NCBI RefSeq assembly: GCF_002140175.1 | Contig: NZ_NGMO01000001.1 | Location: 386,300-431,000, forward strand | Origin: Candidatus Enterococcus wittei | Lineage (GTDB): Bacteria; Bacillota; Bacilli; Lactobacillales; Enterococcaceae | Length of the DNA: 44,701 nucleotides | Reading direction: 5' to 3' | Part shown: one piece after another, positions 11,331-20,239 of the stretch | Position numbering within the stretch: the first letter of the stretch is position 1 | How the letters are laid out: the number at the start of each line of letters is the position of its first letter | Notes under the pieces: model-generated | What the model saw: the letters and a program-made list of their open reading frames with translations, nothing else | What the model was told of the DNA's origin: nothing | Database searches by the model: none | Program-made: the position numbers and the translations under genes

Positions 11331-12050
11331 TTATATGATGATTAATCGGTTTAAACGATTTAATACTTCTTGGTATACAGGGATCATATCCCCAATTTTT
11401 CTACGATAGACATCTTTATCCATGTGAGCTTGTGTATCTAGATCCCACAAACGACAAGTATCAGGCGAAATCTCATCCGCCAATTGGATCGCTCCAGAAG
11501 GTGTGCGACCAAATTCCAGTTTAAAATCGATTAATTGCAAGCCAACTTGATGAAATAATTTAATCAATTTCTCATTGATCAGTAATGCCTGTTTTTTTAA
11601 TTCAGCAATTTCCTCCAGTGATGCAAGCTCTAAATAAACGATATGTTCCTCATTGATAAAAGGATCATCCAATTCATCTTTTTTATAATAAAATTCAAGA
11701 ATAGGAAATTTTAGTTTTTCTCCTTCCTCCACTCCTAGACGCTTTGAAAAGCTTCCCGCCGAAAAGTTTCTAACAACCACTTCAAGAGGAATCATTTCTA
11801 GCCATCTTACCAATTGTTCGGTTTTTGATATTTTTTTGATAAAATGATTTTGAATCCCATGATGAGATAAATAACTAAAAATCACACTTGTGATTTGATT
11901 GTTCAATTCAGCCTTCCCCTTCATTGAGTCTTTCATTCCACCATTTAACGCAGTAACTTGATCCATATATTCTACCCATAGGACCATTCCTTCAGAAGTT
12001 CCATATATTTTCTTAGCTTTCCCTTCGTAGAGCAAACGACCTTTTTCCAT
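11331..12050 (-). CDS. purC: SAICAR synthetase
   Basis: It condenses CAIR with aspartate using ATP (step 7). The 239-aa protein begins MEKGRLLYEGKAKKIYG (ATP-binding strand) and has the signatures LEMIPLEVVVRNFSAGS at about 84-100 and LIDFKLEFGR (about 172-181), followed by LADEISPDTCRLWD. It is the first gene of the nine-gene operon, with AAGGAG at 12058-12063 and a promoter upstream. In Bacillus subtilis purC follows purB directly; here the two are separated by more than 3.7 kb. Confidence 0.97.
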   Translation of the reverse strand: MEKGRLLYEGKAKKIYGTSEGMVLWVEYMDQVTALNGGMKDSMKGKAELNNQITSVIFSYLSHHGIQNHFIKKISKTEQLVRWLEMIPLEVVVRNFSAGSFSKRLGVEEGEKLKFPILEFYYKKDELDDPFINEEHIVYLELASLEEIAELKKQALLINEKLIKLFHQVGLQLIDFKLEFGRTPSGAIQLADEISPDTCRLWDLDTQAHMDKDVYRRKIGDMIPVYQEVLNRLNRLIII

Positions 12051-12112
12051 TACAACGTCTCCTTATTATACTTACATTATAACAACCAGCCATATATTTC
12101 GTCCGTGTTTTC

Positions 12113-12191
12113 ACTTATGATTCTAACAATTATTTTTACCAAAATCAATATAATTATGTACATTGATAGTTATAACCCCCGATAACGTTCG
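12113..12191 (-). promoter_or_regulatory. Predicted purC operon promoter with a PurBox-like site
   Basis: Reading the minus strand, TTGATT (12143-12148) is followed after 17 nt by TAGAAT (12120-12125), predicting a start near 12113 and a leader of about 60 nt. A CGAAC core in AACACGAACGTT lies at 12187-12191, about 75 bp upstream of that start. The core matches the middle of the PurR PurBox (AWWWCCGAACWWT), with mismatches in the flanks. In Lactococcus PurR activates from about this distance; whether this PurR activates or represses is not visible here. Confidence 0.55.
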
Positions 12192-12237
12192 TGTTTAACT
12201 AAAAAAAGATCATTCATCTCTATTATCTCGAGAAGCG

Positions 12238-12266
12238 TTTACACCATTTCCATTTGATGATATAGT
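12238..12266 (+). promoter_or_regulatory. Predicted promoter of the 125-aa unknown gene
   Basis: TTTACA (12238-12243) and TATAGT (12261-12266) are separated by exactly 17 bp, each matching the sigma-A consensus at five of six positions. The bases AGAAGCGTTTACA over the -35 match the right half of a catabolite-response element but the left half is poor, so CcpA control is only a possibility. Confidence 0.6.
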
Positions 12267-12309
12267 AGTCTTAAAGAAATTTCGGAATAGTTTTCAAGGA
12301 GGTATCTAA

Positions 12310-12687
12310 ATGGAAGAATCACTGGCTTATGCACAACGCTTCTTACTCGAATTATCAGAAGAAGAAAAAACACGCTTATACAATGATCTATTAGCCATCA
12401 AAGATGTTTATTCGTGTCTAAAAGATGCAAGTTTTTATAAATTCAGAAAAATACATCGTGCATCTATACGATCGAACGAATGTCGCAAACGAACATTACG
12501 TTATTCAACAAAGAACAGCCATGAATTAGTCATTGAGCATATTCATGAACAAAAGCTATTCAAACACCATTATCGGATCCAAGTTACTTATGATCACCAA
12601 GAATTCGGTTACACATTTGTTGAAGCATTATTACAATTGCTCCATACGCAACATTTTAATTTCTCCAATCATATCGCCTATGCTTAA
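12310..12687 (+). CDS. Hypothetical protein between the two purine clusters, 125 aa
   Basis: A plus-strand gene with a strong AAGGAGG ribosome binding site and its own promoter, running against all pur genes around it. The product MEESLAYAQRFLLELSEEEK... is soluble, mixed helical, with many histidines in the second half, and has no recognisable motif, signal peptide or membrane segment. I do not know its function. Its TAA stop (12685-12687) is the first three bases of the 8-bp target duplication of the ISL3 element, so the insertion spared the reading frame but cut it off from its original downstream terminator. Confidence 0.75.
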   Translation: MEESLAYAQRFLLELSEEEKTRLYNDLLAIKDVYSCLKDASFYKFRKIHRASIRSNECRKRTLRYSTKNSHELVIEHIHEQKLFKHHYRIQVTYDHQEFGYTFVEALLQLLHTQHFNFSNHIAYA

Positions 12688-12692
12688 AAAAC
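12685..12692. repeat. Target-site duplication of the ISL3 element, left copy
   Basis: TAAAAAAC directly abuts the left end of the ISL3 element and is repeated exactly at 14208-14215 on the other side. Eight bases is the usual duplication length for the ISL3 family. Confidence 0.9.
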
Positions 12693-14207
12693 GGCTCTTT
12701 GTCAATAAGGACTGATGAGTTGTGCAAAATCAAATCTGGGTCAGAATGAACCTCATTCTTTCTCAGATTTTTTTGTTATTTCACTTTGATTAATTGATTG
12801 ATCAAAAAGATTCTAATTTTCATGTTCTCAAATGATTTAAATCCGTAAGATACTCGTTTCATTGTCTTTATATGGGTATTCTTCGCTTCTATTTTTCCAT
12901 TAGAGTAAGGATAAACCAGCGCATTGGTGATCCCTTCTTCATAGGATAGAAGATTTTGAAGCTTCGTTCGAAAGCTGTCGTCAAACGTTTCTGGAAGTTC
13001 TTTTAATAAGGAGAAAAACAAGTTGGGATCTTTGGCACGAAAAGCTTCCATCAACTCATGAAAAACAGTATATGTCTCTTTGAGAGGTGTTGAAAAAGCA
13101 AGCAATCGATCAATCATCATGGATTCGGTGAGAAGTGGGTATTTAGGCGCTCGGAAACTTCGCCATGTTTTGTAGTCATAATGATTAATATTTTCACGAT
13201 TTTTTAACAGAAAGCGCCAGTTCCTTTTCAGTTTTTCGGCTTCACTATGTTGCCCCCTCTCACGTAGCTCTTTCATTTCTCGGATACGAAAGTCGTTGAA
13301 TGCCTGATTCATATGTTTGACTATATGAAAACGGTCAATCACAAGTTTTGCATTTGGTAGAATGCGTTTTGTGAGCTGGAAGTAGGCGGCATTCATGTCT
13401 GTAACTAGGTATTCTACCGTTTCGGGATTGGTACAGTTTAGAAAATAGTTGGTTAAACGAGGTAATTTGCGTGTGGGTAAAATCTCAATTAGTTTGCCTG
13501 TCTCACCATCTGCACAAATGAAGCTCATCTTATCTTCCTTGCAAGTATGAGAACGAAATTCATCGACCATCAATACCCGAGGTAGAGTGCTTTTGGAAGG
13601 TTTTGGTAGATAGCATTTCAGCTCTTTCAATGTACGAATAACGGTTGTTAAAGATACCTGACAAATTTTTGCAATAAAAGATAAAGACACTTTTTCAGTT
13701 AGAAAAGAAATGATTTTGAATCTGACATGATTGGCAATCGAATGTCTAGGGCGGACAAAATAACTCTGAGCAGTCCAGTGTCTCCGACAATTTTTACAGG
13801 TGTAACGTTGCTTCTTCAAGCGTAGGACCATTGGCATATGATTGTATGGGTCAAAACGTACCATCGTTTTCTTCTTACCATTTTTAACAACGATCGACTT
13901 GCCATTCGCATCTAACACGGAAGAACCACAATTTTTACAGGCACACGGAGCAGGTGAAAGAACCGCATCAACGATTAAGGTCTTTTTCTTGTGCAGGGTC
14001 TCGAAAGTAACCTCGGTAATGGTTAAATTTTTGTCTACTAATCTCAGCATTTTTTTGATAGAATCATTCATAGAGCATATCGTCCTCTCAGTTGTTTATT
14101 TTGTGGTGATTTAATCATACCAGAGAACGATATGTTTTTTAATATCTAAAATGAAAATGGGACGGAAGAATCAATTCTGATTCATCAGTCCCATAAATTA
14201 TAGAGCC
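12693..14207 (-). mobile_element. Complete ISL3 family insertion sequence, 1515 bp
   Basis: The left end reads GGCTCTTTGTCAATAAGGAC and the right end, read inward, GGCTCTATAATTTATGGGAC; both continue with TGATGA. These are imperfect terminal inverted repeats typical of ISL3 elements. Exact 8-bp direct repeats (TAAAAAAC) flank it, so the insertion looks young and intact. It encodes one full-length transposase on the minus strand. Confidence 0.93.
12776..14071 (-). CDS. ISL3 family transposase, 431 aa
   Basis: A full-length DDE transposase. Two CxxC pairs (CKNC at 45-48 and 92-95) form the N-terminal zinc finger of the family, followed by a helix-turn-helix region around residues 125-155. Catalytic residues can be proposed as Asp170 (LMVDEF), Asp225 or Asp246 (VTDMNAAY / VIDRFH), and Glu395 (SNGKIEAKN). 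No frameshift or stop is seen, so the element may be active. Its transcription runs in the same direction as the purine genes. Confidence 0.95.
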   Translation of the reverse strand: MNDSIKKMLRLVDKNLTITEVTFETLHKKKTLIVDAVLSPAPCACKNCGSSVLDANGKSIVVKNGKKKTMVRFDPYNHMPMVLRLKKQRYTCKNCRRHWTAQSYFVRPRHSIANHVRFKIISFLTEKVSLSFIAKICQVSLTTVIRTLKELKCYLPKPSKSTLPRVLMVDEFRSHTCKEDKMSFICADGETGKLIEILPTRKLPRLTNYFLNCTNPETVEYLVTDMNAAYFQLTKRILPNAKLVIDRFHIVKHMNQAFNDFRIREMKELRERGQHSEAEKLKRNWRFLLKNRENINHYDYKTWRSFRAPKYPLLTESMMIDRLLAFSTPLKETYTVFHELMEAFRAKDPNLFFSLLKELPETFDDSFRTKLQNLLSYEEGITNALVYPYSNGKIEAKNTHIKTMKRVSYGFKSFENMKIRIFLINQLIKVK

Positions 14208-14215
14208 TAAAAAAC
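14208..14215. repeat. Target-site duplication of the ISL3 element, right copy
   Basis: Exact copy of TAAAAAAC at 12685-12692. In the ancestral sequence the unknown gene's stop would have run directly into the shared terminator hairpin here. Confidence 0.9.
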
Positions 14216-14224
14216 AAACAAAAA

Positions 14225-14253
14225 GCTATTCCCTTCAAATAGAAGGGAATAGC
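14225..14253. terminator. Duplicated terminator hairpin, left copy
   Basis: An 11-bp stem GCTATTCCCTT / AAGGGAATAGC with a 7-nt loop. On the minus strand it is followed by TTTTTG, so this copy still has its U-tract for minus-strand transcripts. It is one of two identical 29-bp copies flanking the IS1182 element, and was once the bidirectional terminator between purB and the unknown plus-strand gene. Confidence 0.85.
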
Positions 14254-15777
14254 TTCAGACTGTAGACAAAGAAAAAAATTTCTTTGTTCTACAGTTTTTT
14301 TGTTACAATTAAAGAAAACGTTTGCTTTTCGAGGAGGAATGTATAATGATGTCCAAACAATCAATGGATAGTCGAATGGAAGAAGCCAAAATTTCGCTAG
14401 ATGCACTTGTTCCTAAAAATCATTTGGTCCGTAAAATTGACAAATCATTGTCATTTGATTTTATTTATCCAATTGTTGAATCAACTTACTCGACCATTGG
14501 TCGTCCTAGTGTTGATCCTGTCGTCTTAGTAAAATTAGTATTCATTCAATATTTATTTGGGATTCGTTCGATGCGTCAGACCATTAAAGAAGTTGAAACA
14601 AACCTAGCTTATCGTTGGTTTCTTGGGCTTAGTTTAATTGATAAAGTTCCTCATTTTTCGACTTTTGGTAAAAACTATGCACGGCGTTTCAGAGAAACCG
14701 ATTTGTTTGAACAGATATTTATCGTTATTCTTGAACAAGCAGTTGATGCTAGATTTATTCATGAAGAAATTTTGTATATGGATTCAACTCATATTAAAGC
14801 GAATGCGAACAAACGTATTTTTACAAGAGAAATGGCACATAAAGAAGCCATTTTATACCAAAAACAATTGGAAGAAGAAATTAATGAGGCAAGAATTGCC
14901 GAAGGCAAACGCCCTTTTGGTTCAATCATTCGTCAGGAGGTGGTAGAAAGGAAAATTAGTGTCGCAGATCCAGAAAGTGGTTATTATGTAAAAACAGAAC
15001 GAGAAAAACAGTTTGCTTATTCTGCTCATACCGTTTGTGATGAAAATGGTTTTGTATTAGATGTCATGATTACGCCTGGAAATCTACATGACAGCCGAAT
15101 GCTCGTGCCACAAATTGAACGTGTTAAATCGCGTGGTTTCTCCTTTTATGGTGTAGCTGCTGATGCTGCGTACAAAACACCTTGGAATGCCAAGTATTTA
15201 ATCGACCAAAAACTACGGCCCATTTTTCCTTATACTCGACCCAAAGGAAACAAAGAACGTTTTAAAAAGAAAGATTTTGATTATGATTCCCATTATAATT
15301 GGTACTTATGCCCCAATGATCAAACACTTCAGTTTCGCACAACTACTCGAGATGGCTATAAAAAATATGTATCTAAATCTTTTATTTGTGAAACTTGTCC
15401 ATTATTGAAAAATTGTACAGAAAGCCAGAAACACCAAAAAGAAATACATAGACACATTTGGGAAGATTACTTAGATGAAGCAGAACATTTACGCCATACG
15501 GCGTATAATCGCGAAAAATATAAAAAAAGAAAAGAAACGATTGAACGTGTTTTTGCAGACGCAAAGGAAAAGCATGGAATGCGCTACACCAAGTATCGAG
15601 GCTTGGAAAAAAATCAGGTGCATACGATGCTTGTTTTTGCCGCAATGAACCTGAAAAAATTGGCCACTTGGCAGTGGAAGCATATGTCTTCATATCTTTT
15701 ATTATACAAAAATAGACAAAAGTATCAGTCTACACTCTTAGTAAAGAGGAAACTGATGCTTTTGTCTACAGTCTGAA
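14254..15777 (+). mobile_element. Complete IS1182 family insertion sequence, 1524 bp
   Basis: Perfect terminal inverted repeats: TTCAGACTGTAGACAAA at 14254-14270 and its complement ending at 15777. It is flanked by identical 29-bp direct copies of a palindromic terminator (14225-14253 and 15778-15806). IS1182 family elements are known to insert at stem-loops and make long, variable duplications, which fits. The transposase stop codon lies within the right inverted repeat. Confidence 0.93.
14346..15776 (+). CDS. IS1182 family transposase, 476 aa
   Basis: Full-length transposase with the N-terminal DUF772-type domain (SRMEEAKISLDALVPKNHLVR...) and a C-terminal DDE domain. Likely catalytic residues lie in LYMDSTHIKAN, VAADAAYKTPWN and KETIERVFADAKE. 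The start is placed at the ATG behind GAGGAGG; an earlier frame-open start at 14322 lies before this ribosome site. There is no disruption, so the element is potentially active. Confidence 0.94.
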   Translation: MMSKQSMDSRMEEAKISLDALVPKNHLVRKIDKSLSFDFIYPIVESTYSTIGRPSVDPVVLVKLVFIQYLFGIRSMRQTIKEVETNLAYRWFLGLSLIDKVPHFSTFGKNYARRFRETDLFEQIFIVILEQAVDARFIHEEILYMDSTHIKANANKRIFTREMAHKEAILYQKQLEEEINEARIAEGKRPFGSIIRQEVVERKISVADPESGYYVKTEREKQFAYSAHTVCDENGFVLDVMITPGNLHDSRMLVPQIERVKSRGFSFYGVAADAAYKTPWNAKYLIDQKLRPIFPYTRPKGNKERFKKKDFDYDSHYNWYLCPNDQTLQFRTTTRDGYKKYVSKSFICETCPLLKNCTESQKHQKEIHRHIWEDYLDEAEHLRHTAYNREKYKKRKETIERVFADAKEKHGMRYTKYRGLEKNQVHTMLVFAAMNLKKLATWQWKHMSSYLLLYKNRQKYQSTLLVKRKLMLLSTV

Positions 15778-15806
15778 GCTATTCCCTTCAAATAGAAGGG
15801 AATAGC
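15778..15806. terminator. Duplicated terminator hairpin, purB-proximal copy
   Basis: Identical 29-bp copy of the hairpin at 14225-14253, starting just 3 nt past the purB stop. On the minus strand the hairpin is followed by TTCAGACTG of the IS, so the U-tract needed for purB termination has been replaced here. On the plus strand it keeps TTTTTA and can terminate IS transcripts. Confidence 0.85.
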
Positions 15807-15809
15807 TTT

Positions 15810-17105
15810 TTATGCTAATCCAACACGTTCAAATATGACGTCTACATTTTTCAAATGATGATGGTAATCAAAGGCATCAGCAATATCTTCTTGTGTCAAT
15901 ACAGAAGTAATAGCTGGATCTTCTTCCAATAATGGTTTAAAAGGTACCTGATTATCCCATGCATAAGCTGTTTTTGGCTGTACAAGATCATAGGCTGCTT
16001 CTCTTGTCATTCCTTTATCGATCAACTTCAATAATACACGCTGACTATAAATCAAGCCAAATGTCGCATCCATGTTTCTTTTCATATTTTCCGGGAAAAC
16101 AGTTAGATTTTTTACGATATTTCCAAAACGATTCAACATGTAATCAAGCAAAATCGTTGTATCCGGCAGAATAATTCGCTCAGCAGATGAATGAGAGATG
16201 TCTCTTTCATGCCACAATGTAACATTCTCATAAGCAGTTACCATATGACCACGAATTACGCGGGCAAGACCAGCCATATTTTCTGAGCCAATCGGGTTTC
16301 TTTTATGTGGCATTGCCGAAGAACCTTTTTGTCCTTTAGCGAAAAATTCTTCCACTTCTCTTGTTTCTGATTTTTGCAAACCACGAATCTCAGTGGCAAA
16401 GCGTTCAATGCTAGTAGCGATCAAGGACATCGTTGCAAAATACTCTGCATGTAGATCACGAGGTAACACTTGAGTAGAAACTTCTTGTGGGCGAATCCCT
16501 AATTTTTCGCAGACATATTCTTCAATAAATGGTGGGATATTGGCGAATGTTCCAACAGCACCAGAAATTTTCCCTGCTTCTACACCTTTAGCTGCATGTT
16601 CGAAACGCTCGATGTTACGTTTCATTTCGGAGTACCAAGTGGCTAATTTCAAACCGAATGTCGTAGGCTCTGCATGTACGCCATGCGTTCTTCCCATCAT
16701 AACAGTATATTTATGTTCCTTAGCCTTTTCACCAATGATTTTTGTGAATCGTTGCAAGTCTTCACGAATCAAATCATTGGCTTGTTTGATCTGATATCCA
16801 TAGGCGGTATCAACTACATCTGTACTCGTCAAACCGTAATGTACCCATTTCCGTTCATCCCCAAGGGTTTCTGAAACAGCTCGGGTAAACGCCACTACAT
16901 CATGCCGAGTCGATTTTTCAATTTCCAAAATACGATCAATATCAAAAGAAGCATGTTCCCGAATTTTTTTCACATCTTCTTTTGGGATTTCACCTAATTC
17001 GGCCCAAGCTTCATCTGCAAGTATCTCAACTTCTAGCCATGCTTGATATTTATTTTGTTCTGTCCAAATATTGCCCATTTCCGGTCGTGTATATCGTTCT
17101 AACAT
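15810..17105 (-). CDS. purB: Adenylosuccinate lyase
   Basis: It cleaves SAICAR to AICAR and adenylosuccinate to AMP, so it serves both IMP and AMP synthesis. The 431-aa protein belongs to the fumarase/aspartase superfamily. The flexible signature loop [11 protein letters not shown] is at residues 261-271, the catalytic base region RTHGVHAEP at 139-147 and STDVVDTA near 94-101. It is third in the purEKB cluster, 13 nt after purK. Its terminator has been rearranged by the IS1182 insertion. Confidence 0.97.
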   Translation of the reverse strand: MLERYTRPEMGNIWTEQNKYQAWLEVEILADEAWAELGEIPKEDVKKIREHASFDIDRILEIEKSTRHDVVAFTRAVSETLGDERKWVHYGLTSTDVVDTAYGYQIKQANDLIREDLQRFTKIIGEKAKEHKYTVMMGRTHGVHAEPTTFGLKLATWYSEMKRNIERFEHAAKGVEAGKISGAVGTFANIPPFIEEYVCEKLGIRPQEVSTQVLPRDLHAEYFATMSLIATSIERFATEIRGLQKSETREVEEFFAKGQKGSSAMPHKRNPIGSENMAGLARVIRGHMVTAYENVTLWHERDISHSSAERIILPDTTILLDYMLNRFGNIVKNLTVFPENMKRNMDATFGLIYSQRVLLKLIDKGMTREAAYDLVQPKTAYAWDNQVPFKPLLEEDPAITSVLTQEDIADAFDYHHHLKNVDVIFERVGLA

Positions 17106-17118
17106 CTATTTTTCTCCT

Positions 17119-18252
17119 TTAATCCCAGATATTCGTTTCCTTGATTTCTTTTAGTGTCCCTTCTACATCTTCGGTCAAAATGGTGATATGGCCCATCTTA
17201 CGACCTTTTTTAGACTCTTTTTTACCATAGAAGTGAAATTTCCAGTTGGCTTTTTTCTCAATCACATGATAGCTTTCCAATAGTTTTTCCCCTAGGACAT
17301 TGACCATAACAGCATCACTTAACAAAGAAACTTTTTCTTCTAATGGCCAGCCACAGACTCCTCTGATATGGGCATCGAATTGGCTCATACCACAAGCTTC
17401 AATCGAATAATGACCAGAATTGTGCGGACGTGGTGCTAGTTCATTCACATAAAGTCCACCAGATTTTGTTAGAAACATTTCCACACATAAAACACCAGAT
17501 AAGCTAACAGCTTCTGCAATCACTCGAGCAATCCGTTCCGCTTCTTCTATGACATCTGCAGAGATATTTGCCGGTGCGATCGTTTCATGAAGAATATTGT
17601 TTCGATGAATATTTTCAACAACCGGAAATGTGGTATATTGCCCTTGCCCATTTCCCGCAACAAGGATCGATAATTCTTTTTCAAAAGGGATCCACGCTTC
17701 TAGCACACATGTTCCTTCTCGTAACAAATCCATCGCTAATGCTAAATCTGCACGACTTCTTAAAACATATTGTCCTTTTCCATCATACCCGCCACGAGTT
17801 GTTTTCAGTACGCAAGGATAGCCAATACCATCAATGGCATCTTGGATATCCGTAGGACTGACAATCGTTGCATAAGGAGCAATCACGATATTATTGGTTT
17901 CCAAAAATGTTTTTTCCAATAAACGATCTTGCGTGATTGCTAACAAATCTGTTCCTTGCGGGATAAATGACATAGGCAATATAGCATTCAATGCTTCAAC
18001 ACTGACATTTTCAAATTCATAGGTGATGACTTCCGTTCTCCTTGCAAGTTCTTCTAAAGCAAAGGTATCATCATAAGAGCTTTCGATATGCCAATCCGCC
18101 ACTTGAGCTGCAGGACAATCGTTCGTTGGATCAAGAACACCAACTTTAAATCCCATTTCTTTTGCACTGATCGCCATCATGCGACCTAACTGTCCACCAC
18201 CCACGATTCCGATCGTCGAGCCTGGTAATAATGGTTTAACCAAGTTGATCAC
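17119..18252 (-). CDS. purK: N5-carboxyaminoimidazole ribonucleotide synthase
   Basis: ATP-grasp enzyme converting AIR and bicarbonate to N5-CAIR. The 377-aa protein shows the dinucleotide-like [12 protein letters not shown] at 14-25, the ATP-grasp [16 protein letters not shown] near residues 147-162 and [14 protein letters not shown] near 265-278. It overlaps the purE end by 17 nt, so expression of the two is coupled. Confidence 0.96.
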   Translation of the reverse strand: MINLVKPLLPGSTIGIVGGGQLGRMMAISAKEMGFKVGVLDPTNDCPAAQVADWHIESSYDDTFALEELARRTEVITYEFENVSVEALNAILPMSFIPQGTDLLAITQDRLLEKTFLETNNIVIAPYATIVSPTDIQDAIDGIGYPCVLKTTRGGYDGKGQYVLRSRADLALAMDLLREGTCVLEAWIPFEKELSILVAGNGQGQYTTFPVVENIHRNNILHETIAPANISADVIEEAERIARVIAEAVSLSGVLCVEMFLTKSGGLYVNELAPRPHNSGHYSIEACGMSQFDAHIRGVCGWPLEEKVSLLSDAVMVNVLGEKLLESYHVIEKKANWKFHFYGKKESKKGRKMGHITILTEDVEGTLKEIKETNIWD

Positions 18253-18724
18253 TACTTTCTATAACAGTTTCAACCGACATTGCACGTCGTTTCGCCAATG
18301 CAGCCTCCAATTCTAAATCATACATGGAAAGCATCTGTATCGCAAGTAGCGCAGCATTAATTGCGCCAGGTTTACCGATAGCGGTCGTCGCTACAGGAAC
18401 TCCTCCCGGCATCTGAACGATAGATAGTAACGAATCTAAACCATTTAATGTTCGGCTTTGGATTGGAACGCCAATCACCGGTAATGTTGTTTTTGCTGCC
18501 ACCATACCTGGCAAATGAGCAGCTCCTCCAGCCCCTGCAATAATCACTTTGATTCCTCTTTGTCTTGCTTCTTCAGCATAAGTAAACATCAAATCAGGCG
18601 TTCGATGTGCTGATACCACCTGTTTTTCATACTCCACTGAAAATTCATCCAATATTTCACATGTATGTTCCATCGTTTCCCAGTCAGAAATACTACCCAT
18701 TATTACAGAAATTTTCGCAGCCAT
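18236..18724 (-). CDS. purE: N5-CAIR mutase (class I PurE)
   Basis: It moves the carboxylate of N5-CAIR to give CAIR. The 162-aa protein has the phosphate-binding GSISDWETM at 10-18 (one serine more usual as GSxSDW), the active-site SAHRTPD with His40, and [13 protein letters not shown] in the middle. It is the first gene of purEKB, with GAGAGGAG upstream of the ATG. The presence of PurK makes this the two-enzyme bacterial route. Confidence 0.96.
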   Translation of the reverse strand: MAAKISVIMGSISDWETMEHTCEILDEFSVEYEKQVVSAHRTPDLMFTYAEEARQRGIKVIIAGAGGAAHLPGMVAAKTTLPVIGVPIQSRTLNGLDSLLSIVQMPGGVPVATTAIGKPGAINAALLAIQMLSMYDLELEAALAKRRAMSVETVIESSDQLG

Positions 18725-18748
18725 TCGTTTCTCCTCTCATCATTTATC

Positions 18749-18814
18749 CATTCATATTTTAACAATCACTTGTTTTAAAGTCAAAGATAAATTCGAACGA
18801 TTATCTACTTTCGT
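18749..18814 (-). promoter_or_regulatory. Predicted purEKB promoter with paired PurBox-like sites
   Basis: On the minus strand TTGACT (18779-18784) and TAAAAT (18756-18761) are 17 bp apart, predicting a start near 18749. Just upstream is AAATTCGAACGAT (plus strand, 18789-18801 region), matching 11 of 13 PurBox positions, and a weaker opposing TTCG at 18810-18813. Their central G/C positions (18795 and 18812) are 17 bp apart, the spacing of paired PurBoxes bound by Bacillus PurR. Confidence 0.65.
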
Positions 18815-18932
18815 TGTATAATATTCGTATTTTGTATTATGCCAACAAAAAACAAGCTGGCTCACTCAAAAATACCCTTGAGTAATCCAGCTTGTTTCTA
18901 TGAGGGGAGTCGTTCATTCCCTTCAGCCTTTA

Positions 18933-20237
18933 CTATCTTAAAGCTTCTTTGAGAATTTCTTCATCCTTTTTCAATCCATTGAAAATCAAATTTAACACGA
19001 TTGCGGTAATACTGCTCATGACGATTCCATTACCAGTAAACATTTGAACGGTCTCAGGTAACTGACTAAATAATTCTGGCATGATGTTAAATCCTAACCC
19101 AAAGCCAATGGATACCGCCACTATCAATAGATTCTTATCATTGGCAAAATCGACTTCCAATAACATACGAATTCCTTGAACTGCCACCATACCAAACATA
19201 ACAAGCATCCCACCACCTAAGACTGGATCAGGGATAATTTGAGCAAGTGCGCCAATTTTGGGGAATAAACCTAAAATAATTAAGAAAAATGCCGAAAAAT
19301 AGATTGGTTTTCTTGTTTTGATACCTGATAGTTGAACTAATCCAACATTTTGTGAAAAACCAGTATAAGGAAACGTATTGAAAATACCGCCAAGTATGAC
19401 AGCCAATCCTTCAGCTCGATAACCTTTTTTCAACTCTTCTTCGCCAACTTCTTTTCCAGTAATATTTCCAAGTGCAAAATAAACACCGGTTGATTCTACC
19501 ATACTTACCATGGAAATGATGATCATCAATAAAATCGACCAAATTTCAAATGTTGGTTTCCCAAAATAAAAAGGTTGAGGAACATGGAAAACTGGTGCAT
19601 GTCCGATGGCACTTAAATCAATCAAACCTAAAAAAGCTGCTAAAATACTACCACCTACTAAGCCAATCAATACTGCGATAGAGCGAACAAATCCTTTTGC
19701 TAACAATTGAACGCCAACAATCAAAAGAATCGTTACAAACGCTAATAACAAGTTCGTTAAATCGCCAAAGCTTTCTGCACTGGCACTTCCACCACCCATT
19801 TTTTCGATAGCCACTGGGATCAAGGTTAACCCAATCACCGTAATGACAGTCCCAGTAACGATTGGCGGAAACAATTTTTTGATCTTTGAAAAAAAGCCAG
19901 CAACTAAAACGACAAATATTCCAGATGCAATGATTGAACCATAGATTGCTCCCACGCCTTGTGTGCTTCCAATCAAAATCAAAGGTGCAACAGCTTGGAT
20001 CGCACAACCTAAGACAACCGGTAATCCAATACCGAAAAATCGATTAACTGTCAATTGGAGCAACGTTGCCAATCCGCACATAAAGATATCGATCGAAATC
20101 AAATACGTCATTTGTTCTTGGTTAAAGCCTAGTCCTGTCCCAATCAGTAACGGTACAGCCACAGCTCCTGCATACATCGCTAATAAATGTTGTAACCCTA
20201 ATACAGCTGCTTTACCATTTTGTGTTTCTTTTTCCAC
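18933..20237 (-). CDS. pbuX: Xanthine permease (NCS2/NAT family)
   Basis: Membrane transporter importing xanthine for salvage by the XPRT encoded just upstream. The 434-aa protein has about a dozen hydrophobic helices and the NAT family signature in TGFSQNVGLVQLSG near residue 300. The start codon is GTG at 20237, behind GAGGAGG with 10 nt spacing. It lies 2 nt after the xpt stop, under the same riboswitch. Confidence 0.94.
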   Translation of the reverse strand: MEKETQNGKAAVLGLQHLLAMYAGAVAVPLLIGTGLGFNQEQMTYLISIDIFMCGLATLLQLTVNRFFGIGLPVVLGCAIQAVAPLILIGSTQGVGAIYGSIIASGIFVVLVAGFFSKIKKLFPPIVTGTVITVIGLTLIPVAIEKMGGGSASAESFGDLTNLLLAFVTILLIVGVQLLAKGFVRSIAVLIGLVGGSILAAFLGLIDLSAIGHAPVFHVPQPFYFGKPTFEIWSILLMIIISMVSMVESTGVYFALGNITGKEVGEEELKKGYRAEGLAVILGGIFNTFPYTGFSQNVGLVQLSGIKTRKPIYFSAFFLIILGLFPKIGALAQIIPDPVLGGGMLVMFGMVAVQGIRMLLEVDFANDKNLLIVAVSIGFGLGFNIMPELFSQLPETVQMFTGNGIVMSSITAIVLNLIFNGLKKDEEILKEALR

Positions 20238-20239
20238 GA

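Noticed and set aside
12231-12243. CcpA cre site at the unknown gene's promoter
   Set aside because: Only the right half (AGCGTTTACA) matches; the left half lacks the TG and W bases, so it is noted in the promoter entry but not called.
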